64,000 bases of DNA from Thioploca sp. (GTDB lineage Bacteria; Pseudomonadota; Gammaproteobacteria; Beggiatoales; Beggiatoaceae), in assembly GCA_012032555.1 (NCBI GenBank), contig JAAUSR010000011.1:1-64000 (forward strand). Reading direction: 5' to 3'. The position numbers were made by a program, and so were the translations under genes. Below are positions 58,087 through 64,000 of this stretch, piece after piece. The notes beneath the pieces were generated by a model. That model ran no database searches. It was not told the DNA's origin and saw only the letters and a program-made list of their open reading frames with translations. Each line of letters starts with the position of its first letter. The first letter of the stretch is position 1.

Positions 58087-59127
58087 CTACTGAGCTATGG
58101 TTATTAACCAGGCATCACGATTGAGTTGAGTTAAGGTAATCGATACCTCTAAAAAAGTACGAATGACTTCAATATTGGTGAGCGTATGTTGAGTCGGGTG
58201 GAGAGTAACCCATTCGCCTTCTCCAACTAAAGCCAACGGAAGCAGCAATTGATCAGCTAAATATTCACCCACCGGAACATTAGCTGTTAGGTAATTTTGT
58301 ACCTGAGCTATCACCTTATCTGCCACGGCTTCCGCTCGAATACCCCGTTGACCAAAACCAGTGAAAACCTCAGTGACGTGTTCACTTTGAATTTGTAATA
58401 ATAACACATTAGCCGGTCCCAGTTGTGCGGGTAAAGTATGTTGTTGTAAGCAGTTTGGTGACCAACCTAATTGACTAGCCACTCGCTGTAATTCGCGTTC
58501 GGCTACCTGCTGTGGGATATTCGTTATTAAGGTGGTTGCTTGATAAGCTACGGTTTTACCTCGTTCCAGTAACTGAAATCCTTGAAGAGATTGAGTTGGG
58601 GTAATATGAACTTGTAATTGTCCGCCACCGGTTGGATAAAAGCCATAGCGATCTAAAGTCACTTTTACCACTGCACCCATACGGTTAAGCAGTGGTAACC
58701 AAGCTTGATCTAAAAAATCAAATGGCGGTGCTAAAGGATTATGAGTTCCACCGGTTAGGGTTAAGTGAGATTCGTTGGTAGTCAATAAGAGGGGATACAA
58801 AATGGTTTGTAATACTAAAGTAGTACTACCCGCACTGCCAATGGCAAAATGATAGTGACCACCCTGTACTTCACCCGGAACGAAGGTTAAAGTCGTTGAG
58901 CCAATTTCATCTCCGCTCACTTGTGCTCCACAGATATCACGTGCCGCCCGAACTGCCGTTAAATGTTGGCGTTGTAAACCGGGTTTTTTACGAGCAGCGC
59001 GGATCTGAGTAATCCGAAAGGCTTTACCGGTACAAATAGATAAAGTGAGGGCACTTCTCAGGACTTGTCCACCGCCTTCACCCATTGCCCCATCAATTTC
59101 AAGATAAATTAGGCTGTTGGAGTTCAT
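58087..59127 (-). CDS. rtcA: RNA 3'-terminal phosphate cyclase
   Basis: Converts RNA 3'-phosphate ends to 2',3'-cyclic phosphate through an enzyme-AMP intermediate. Motifs in the 346-residue product: DGAMGEGGGQVLRSALTLS, RAARKKPGLQRQHLTAV, GGTHNPLAPPFDF, FYPTGGGQ, DQLLLPLALVGEG, and near the end H-P-T-Q-H-T-L-T-N-I, where the His314 of QHTLTN is the likely adenylation residue. It is convergent with parE (17 bases between stop codons). The usual partners rtcB and the regulator rtcR are not adjacent. Confidence 0.94.
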   Translation of the reverse strand: MNSNSLIYLEIDGAMGEGGGQVLRSALTLSICTGKAFRITQIRAARKKPGLQRQHLTAVRAARDICGAQVSGDEIGSTTLTFVPGEVQGGHYHFAIGSAGSTTLVLQTILYPLLLTTNESHLTLTGGTHNPLAPPFDFLDQAWLPLLNRMGAVVKVTLDRYGFYPTGGGQLQVHITPTQSLQGFQLLERGKTVAYQATTLITNIPQQVAERELQRVASQLGWSPNCLQQHTLPAQLGPANVLLLQIQSEHVTEVFTGFGQRGIRAEAVADKVIAQVQNYLTANVPVGEYLADQLLLPLALVGEGEWVTLHPTQHTLTNIEVIRTFLEVSITLTQLNRDAWLITIAQ

Positions 59128-59209
59128 ATTATTTAATTGAATGGTTAATTGATTAGAGATTCATTCAATCAATAAAAATAATACTTAATTTAAGAAAGTA
59201 ATAAGAAGG

Positions 59210-61693
59210 TCATACTGAATTAGCGTTGATCAATTTGGCATAGTTTAATTCGGTAGGTAATAAACTTTCAATCGTTTCAAGTAATTGTTTTAAATTAATG
59301 GGCTTGCTTAGATAAGCATTAGCACCGGCGTTAAGACAACGTTCTCTATCGCCCGCCATGACTAGAGCAGTCAAAGCAATAATTGGTGTCACTACCAATA
59401 TGGGATCAATCCGTAAACAGCGAATAGCCTCTAAGCCGTCTATTTTGGGCATCTGAATATCCATTAAAATAAGATCCGGTCGTTCTCGCTTAGCTTTCTC
59501 AATCGCCTCAATACCATCATGAGCCAGCAGAACTTGGTATTTTTTAGCGACTAAATAGTTAAATAACATTTCTTGAGTGGCTTCACTATCCTCCGCTAGT
59601 AAAATGCGTGGTATGCTATGACGAATGGTTATTTTCTGAATCGAAGTTGTTTTCGGAATAGATTCCCAGCTTGAGTGAACGAACTGATCTCTTTTTTCAT
59701 CAGGATGCCAAGGTAGGGTTACGATAAAACAACTCCCTTGTCCAATTTCACTCGTCACAGTAACACTGCCACCTAATAATTCAGTTAATTTGGAAACTAA
59801 AGATAACCCTAAACCGGTTCCTTCTTGTTGGCGATTGAGTGTCGCATCCAATTGGATAAATGGTTTAAATAGTTTATTTAAATCAGCTTTATGAATACCA
59901 ATCCCCGTATCACGAACGACAAATTCAACCGACTGGTGCTCTACATCCGCATTAACAGCCAGTTCAACCTGACCACCTTCCGACGTAAATTTAACCGCAT
60001 TAGTTAATAAATTAACTAAAATTTGTTTGAGACGTAATTCATCTGTTTTAATAATATAAATTTGATAATCGCAACTAAAGCGGAGTTTAATCCGTTTCTT
60101 TTGTGCGGCTTGTTGGACAAATTGTAAACTGTCTTGACAAATTGGATCGACAACAACTTGACTAATTGACAATTCTAATTGACCAGCACAGATCTTTGAT
60201 AAATCGAGAATATCGTTAATGAGTCTTAGTAAATGTTTACCGCTGTTGCCAATACGTTGAATAATTTCTTGTTGTTTAGCCGTTAATAAACCAAAGATCT
60301 GTTCTTGGAGCATTTCGACATTACCTAAAACACTATTCAACGGGGTGCGTAATTCGTGGCTCATATTGGCAAGGAATTCATCTTTCAAGCGGGACGCGCG
60401 CGCTAATTCAGCATTAGCTACTCTTAATTCGATAGTGCGTTCTTCTACCCGCTGTGCTAAGGTAGAACGTTCTATCTGTAAAGCTTGTTCTACCCGTTGA
60501 CGTTCGGTGATATCATGTAACATAACTAAATAGGCGGGGGAATCTTCCCAGTAAGTATCAACGAGTTCCATTTCAGCCGTTCCGCTTTCTCCACTCACTC
60601 GAACAATATCCATTTCTTGACGTTGACCGTTGGTTAACGATGAAGTGAAAACTTCACCTACTTTAAATACACCTTGATTTATTAAAAATTTCTGCATGGC
60701 CTGATTAATAAAAACAATGATATTCTGATGGTCAAGCACCATAATACCAATAGGGTTCAATTCAACCAAATGACGAAAGCTTGCTCGACTGGCTGCTAAT
60801 GCCATTTCCATTTGTTTACGAGTGGTAATATCATGGGGAATAATAATTAAGCCAATTTTTTTATTATGAATATCGGTTAGGATACTAACCGTTAATAAAA
60901 TACAACGGGTTTCTCCGTTATTTTTTAGATGTACACATTCTCCATGCCAAAATCCAGTTTGATTTAATTCTTCATTCGTTATGGCTTCTTCTGTATGTAA
61001 CCATTGTACTTGATAAAGGTTGGTCAGCGGTTGTCCTATTATATCGTTATTATTGCAATGATATTGAATCATTGCTGCTGAATTAAGGTAAATAATACAA
61101 TTATCATTATCAACGACAATAACCGGATCACGAATTTGCTTCAAAATACGGCGTTGAAATTGAATATGTTCTTCAGCTTGTTGACGTTCTAGAATTTCTA
61201 GTTGGAGGCGAATATTGGCTTGTTTAAGTGCAAGCGTTTTCCGATGGAGATCGACTAATACAGCTACTTTAGCTTTGATAATAAGATGGTTAAATGGTTT
61301 AGGGATAAAATCGATAGCACCTAGTGCATATCCCTCCAGAATTTTTTCTAAATTTTGTGTAAAACCAGTAATGAAAATAATCGGTAAATTCGGATTAGAA
61401 TGTTGTTCTCTAATGCGTTTAGCGGTTTCTAAACCATTCATGCCGGGCATTTCTACGTCAAGAATAATTAAGGCACAGTTGGGTTCCGATAACACCCATT
61501 GTAAAGCGGCTTCACCCGACTTAACTGCGATGAGATTATAATTTTGCCGCCTTAATATTTTTTCTAGCGTAAATAAATTATCCTCCCGGTCATCAACTAA
61601 TAAAATGGGTGGTTGTGCTGCTTGTTGTTCAAGATCGGTCTGTTTTTTCTGTAATATAGCTAATTGTTCATTTCTATGATTATTATATCTCAT
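59210..61693 (-). CDS. Soluble hybrid histidine kinase (REC-PAS-PAS-HisKA-HATPase-REC)
   Basis: An 827-residue kinase with no membrane segment. Domains: receiver with Asp79 (LIILDVEMPGMNG) and KPF; two PAS domains (about 180-295 and 300-400); coiled coil; HisKA with His446 (MSHELRTP); HATPase with NLLTNAVKFT, DTGIGI and GTGLGLSL; and a C-terminal receiver with Asp745 (LILMDIQMPKIDG) and LSKPI. All key residues are present. The N-terminal receiver suggests that another kinase feeds it. It stands 82 bases upstream of rtcA; a functional link to rtcA is not evident. The kinase core is very like that of the protein encoded at 29245-32004. Confidence 0.93.
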   Translation of the reverse strand: MRYNNHRNEQLAILQKKQTDLEQQAAQPPILLVDDREDNLFTLEKILRRQNYNLIAVKSGEAALQWVLSEPNCALIILDVEMPGMNGLETAKRIREQHSNPNLPIIFITGFTQNLEKILEGYALGAIDFIPKPFNHLIIKAKVAVLVDLHRKTLALKQANIRLQLEILERQQAEEHIQFQRRILKQIRDPVIVVDNDNCIIYLNSAAMIQYHCNNNDIIGQPLTNLYQVQWLHTEEAITNEELNQTGFWHGECVHLKNNGETRCILLTVSILTDIHNKKIGLIIIPHDITTRKQMEMALAASRASFRHLVELNPIGIMVLDHQNIIVFINQAMQKFLINQGVFKVGEVFTSSLTNGQRQEMDIVRVSGESGTAEMELVDTYWEDSPAYLVMLHDITERQRVEQALQIERSTLAQRVEERTIELRVANAELARASRLKDEFLANMSHELRTPLNSVLGNVEMLQEQIFGLLTAKQQEIIQRIGNSGKHLLRLINDILDLSKICAGQLELSISQVVVDPICQDSLQFVQQAAQKKRIKLRFSCDYQIYIIKTDELRLKQILVNLLTNAVKFTSEGGQVELAVNADVEHQSVEFVVRDTGIGIHKADLNKLFKPFIQLDATLNRQQEGTGLGLSLVSKLTELLGGSVTVTSEIGQGSCFIVTLPWHPDEKRDQFVHSSWESIPKTTSIQKITIRHSIPRILLAEDSEATQEMLFNYLVAKKYQVLLAHDGIEAIEKAKRERPDLILMDIQMPKIDGLEAIRCLRIDPILVVTPIIALTALVMAGDRERCLNAGANAYLSKPINLKQLLETIESLLPTELNYAKLINANSV

Positions 61694-61906
61694 CTGTTTT
61701 TAAACCTCAAAATACCGGGCATTTTATTATTTTAATCTGGGTTGGGTAATTAAAAGAATCAATCAGCAAAATTCGTATCAGCAAAATTCTCAATTTCTTA
61801 TAGGAAAATTGTTATGATAAATTAAAGCATAATAATAAATTTAAATTAATTCAATTTAATCAAAAAAACTAAATGGTTTACTTGGCTTCAATAAGGAGTT
61901 CACATT

Positions 61907-62983
61907 GTGACAGATGAATCCACTCAACCTAAAATAATAGATAAGTTAATTAAACTATTAACCAAGCTATGGCAGCAATTGGTAGCGCTTTATCATCCGG
62001 ACAATCTTAAAAAACGGGGGACAAAGCAAAGTGTGATTTTAATCGCACTGACGGTATTATTTCCAATGATCTTAATCGGTTGGTGGTGGAGTACTGAACC
62101 CCATTTATTCGATGTGAAAAGTATTGCTCAAAAACAAGCAACACGCCATAACCAACAATTGGTAACCGGTTATGTGACAACCTCTACCCTAATTACTATT
62201 GCTAATACCCTATTAGATAAGTCTGGAGGGTATTTAAGTAACGATGTTATTCCGCCGAGTATTTTTATGGATGACATGTCTAATTGGGAATTTGGCGTTT
62301 TGCAGCAAGTGCGTGAATTTACTAAAGTATTACGTAATGATATTAGTCGCTCAAAAACACAATCAATAGAAGATCCGGATTTAGCCAAAGCTGAACCGAA
62401 ATTTAATGCTGACAATCAATCCTGGTTTTGGCCAACCAGTGAAACGGAGTATCAAGAAGGTATCCAATTATTAACTCACTATTTATATCGCCTAGCCGAT
62501 CCACAAAATAATACCGCCCAATTTTTAACCCGCACTGATAATTTGCGTGATTGGCTAGAAGTTGTCGTTAAACGTTTAGGGGGATTATCACAACAATTAA
62601 GTGCGAGCGTTGGGCAGTTACGAATCAATACTGATTTAGCCGGGGATATTAATCAAGCTAATTCTCCCAGTACTGAATTGCGGGTAAAAACCCCTTGGGG
62701 CAAAATTGATGATATTTTTTATCAAGCACGTGGCACATGCTGGGCTTTAATCCATTTACTTCATGCGATAGAAATTGACTTTAAAGAGGTTTTAGAAAAA
62801 CGTAATGCTATAGTCATGCTACAACAAATCATTCGAGAATTAGAAATGACCCAAACAGCCGTTTGGAGTCCGATGATTTTAAATGGTTCTGGATTTGGAT
62901 TATTGGCAAATCATTCACTGGTTCTTTCTGCTTATATTTCGCAAGCGAATATCGGTATTATTGAATTATATAATTTATTGTAA
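61907..62983 (+). CDS. DUF2333 family membrane protein
   Basis: A 358-residue protein with one membrane helix near the N-terminus (about 44-64, VILIALTVLFPMILIGWWW) and a long periplasmic part. The block GYVTTSTLITIANTLLDKSGGYLSNDV followed by IFMDDMSNWEFGVLQQVRE is characteristic of DUF2333, a family with no firm function that I know of. The start is GTG 61907 with AAGGAG eight bases before it. It lies 133 bases before the Wzt-like ATPase gene; the gap has TAACTGA-type repeats. Confidence 0.85.
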   Translation: MTDESTQPKIIDKLIKLLTKLWQQLVALYHPDNLKKRGTKQSVILIALTVLFPMILIGWWWSTEPHLFDVKSIAQKQATRHNQQLVTGYVTTSTLITIANTLLDKSGGYLSNDVIPPSIFMDDMSNWEFGVLQQVREFTKVLRNDISRSKTQSIEDPDLAKAEPKFNADNQSWFWPTSETEYQEGIQLLTHYLYRLADPQNNTAQFLTRTDNLRDWLEVVVKRLGGLSQQLSASVGQLRINTDLAGDINQANSPSTELRVKTPWGKIDDIFYQARGTCWALIHLLHAIEIDFKEVLEKRNAIVMLQQIIRELEMTQTAVWSPMILNGSGFGLLANHSLVLSAYISQANIGIIELYNLL

Positions 62984-62996
62984 TGGTTATCCGTGA

Positions 62997-63116
62997 ACAG
63001 TTATCAGTTATTAAGGATAGCTTTAGCTAATAATTAATAATGAAAAAACATTAATTGATAAGTAAAATTAATAATTGATAACTGTTCATGGATAACTGAA
63101 AAAACTGACAACTGCA
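62997..63116. repeat. TAACTGA-type repeats between DUF2333 and the ABC ATPase gene
   Basis: GTTATCAGTTATTA near 63000 and GATAACTGTTCATGGATAACTG at about 63076-63097 followed by AACTGACAACTG are scattered copies of the heptamer in both orientations, ending directly at the start codon at 63117. Confidence 0.7.
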
Positions 63117-63827
63117 ATGACAACTCAACAACAAAATTTACCGGTTTTATCTTTAAAGAACGTTGGAATTTATTACAAACGTAACCGTGGTGTATTTGGC
63201 GAATCTTTTTGGGCACTTAAAGATGTTTCCTTTGATTTATATCCAGGTGAAACTTTAGGTATTATTGGTCGAAACGGCGTCGGTAAAAGTACCTTACTCC
63301 GCTTAATGGCAGGCATTATTAAACCCAATAAAGGCCATTTTATTAATAATGGTCATCAGGTTTCGCTATTATCTTTAAATTTAGGATTTATTTATTATTT
63401 AACTGGACGAGAAAATGCTATTTTAAGCGGCATGTTTATGGGATTAAGAAAATCAGAGATCCAAGCTAAAATGAATGCGATTATTAAATTTTCCGAACTG
63501 GGAAAATTCTTTGATCAACCGATTGCAACTTATTCTTCTGGGATGTTGGCTCGGTTAGGATTTTCAGTTGCTTTTCAGGTAAATCCCGATGTGTTATTAA
63601 TTGATGAAATTTTTGGCGTGGGTGATGCCGAGTTTCGACAAAAATCAACTTGGCTGATGCAAGAAAAAATTCATTCTCACCAAACCATTGTATTTGTTTC
63701 CCATCAAGATGCCTTAATTAGACAATTGTGTCATCGCGTCGTTTGGATAGAAGACGGGGTAAGCAAAGCCGAAGGGCACGCAGCCCATGTACTCAAGGAA
63801 TATCATCAATCTTTGCATCTCAGTTAA
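63117..63827 (+). CDS. ABC transporter ATPase, Wzt/TagH type (polysaccharide export)
   Basis: The ATPase subunit of an O-antigen or capsule exporter. The 236-residue product has the N-terminal A-L-K-D-V-S-F-D block, Walker A IIGRNGVGKSTLLRL, the signature YSSGMLARLGFSVA (the Y-S-S-G-M-x-x-R-L form is typical of polysaccharide exporters), Walker B VLLIDEIFGVGD, and the H-loop VSHQ. It lacks the C-terminal carbohydrate-binding domain of long Wzt proteins. No permease gene (wzm) lies upstream; it may follow beyond the window or be elsewhere. Confidence 0.9.
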   Translation: MTTQQQNLPVLSLKNVGIYYKRNRGVFGESFWALKDVSFDLYPGETLGIIGRNGVGKSTLLRLMAGIIKPNKGHFINNGHQVSLLSLNLGFIYYLTGRENAILSGMFMGLRKSEIQAKMNAIIKFSELGKFFDQPIATYSSGMLARLGFSVAFQVNPDVLLIDEIFGVGDAEFRQKSTWLMQEKIHSHQTIVFVSHQDALIRQLCHRVVWIEDGVSKAEGHAAHVLKEYHQSLHLS

Positions 63828-63850
63828 GTCTAGGCTAAAGGAAAATTAAT

Positions 63851-64000
63851 TTGACCCAAAAAATCAGAGATTCGACTGAACCAGATGATCTCGTTGCGAC
63901 TAGAGCGCAGATCATTGAATATCAAGAGGAAATTGCTCAACTACGGCGTAGTTTGGAAGAAAGGACTCAAGATATCAACAAACTCATTCAATGGACCCAA
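63851..64000 (+). CDS. Start of a coiled-coil protein, cut by the window edge
   Basis: The frame opens at TTG 63851 with AAGGA eight bases upstream, and stays open to the end of the window. The 50 residues seen are hydrophilic and helical with heptads (AQIIEYQEEIAQLRRSLEER), so a coiled coil. In polysaccharide-export clusters the ATPase gene is often followed by a glycosyltransferase with such a coiled-coil head; that is inference. Confidence 0.5.
   Translation, partial: MTQKIRDSTEPDDLVATRAQIIEYQEEIAQLRRSLEERTQDINKLIQWTQ

Noticed and set aside
15211-63116. CRISPR array suggested by the short heptamer repeats
   Set aside because: Units are 7 or 14 bases, contiguous, without regular unique spacers, and no cas gene is nearby.

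Overview
The window is AT-rich gammaproteobacterial DNA. It most likely comes from a filamentous, sulfur-storing member of the Beggiatoaceae (the Beggiatoa/Thioploca/Thiomargarita group). Four things point there: a periplasmic Sox thiosulfate-oxidation set (fused soxXA, soxY, soxZ, soxB) with no soxCD beside it; intergenic TAACTGA-type heptamer repeats, a feature described for marine Beggiatoaceae; very large PAS and hybrid-kinase sensor proteins; and giant repeat-built surface proteins. The housekeeping genes (rplM-rpsI, grpE-dnaK-dnaJ, parE, gmk, yicC, rnhB, zapA) are ordinary gammaproteobacterial types. The species is an inference; no 16S gene is present.

Layout. 1-1.3 kb: a Gly/Met-rich secreted protein cut by the window edge and two small membrane-associated proteins. 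1.6-3.0 kb: gnd, broken by one frameshift. 3.1 kb: a MITE-like element. 3.6-12.5 kb: one giant secreted protein (about 2970 residues once two frameshifts are bridged). 12.7-13.7 kb: an orphan filamentous-phage-type replication initiator. 13.9-18.0 kb: the sox cluster. 18.2-19.1 kb: rplM-rpsI and tRNA-Gln. 19.4-21.2 kb: a pseudopilin and a DesA-type desaturase. 21.4-25.4 kb: two P-loop ATPases, one with twelve or so membrane helices and one with an XRE-type DNA-binding head. 25.5-25.9 kb: a wrecked IS607-type element. 26.3-29.3 kb: a secreted unknown, hemJ, gmk, yicC. 29.2-36.9 kb: a signalling block (substrate-binding lipoprotein, hybrid kinase, receiver-pseudokinase, multi-PAS membrane protein). 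37.4-41.8 kb: dnaJ, dnaK, grpE. 42.9-46.4 kb: pilU, a 202-nt rod-like inverted structure that may be 6S RNA, zapA, a zapB-like gene, mlaA, rnhB. 46.9-48.8 kb: a polyprenyl-phosphate sugar-phosphate transferase and an epimerase. 49.3-55.7 kb: bacteriohemerythrin, hisC, and a protein made of about eleven PAS domains. 56.2-64 kb: parE, rtcA, a second hybrid kinase, a DUF2333 protein, a Wzt-like ABC ATPase and the start of another gene.

How the genes fit together. Thiosulfate would be bound to SoxYZ by SoxXA and hydrolysed by SoxB. With no SoxCD in view, the sulfane sulfur is probably shunted to stored sulfur. The signalling block from 29 to 37 kb looks like a multi-part sensor in which ligand binding, PAS sensing, phosphotransfer and an apparently inactive kinase are spread over neighbouring genes.

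Six reading-frame breaks (gnd, two in the giant protein, the XRE-ATPase, gmk, hisC) all correspond to exactly one missing base, mostly in a short homopolymer, and several are in core genes. Base undercalls in the assembly are the simplest explanation, so these genes are annotated as whole. Best candidates for something undescribed are the XRE-ATPase/membrane-ATPase pair, the receiver-pseudokinase block, and the giant repeat protein.
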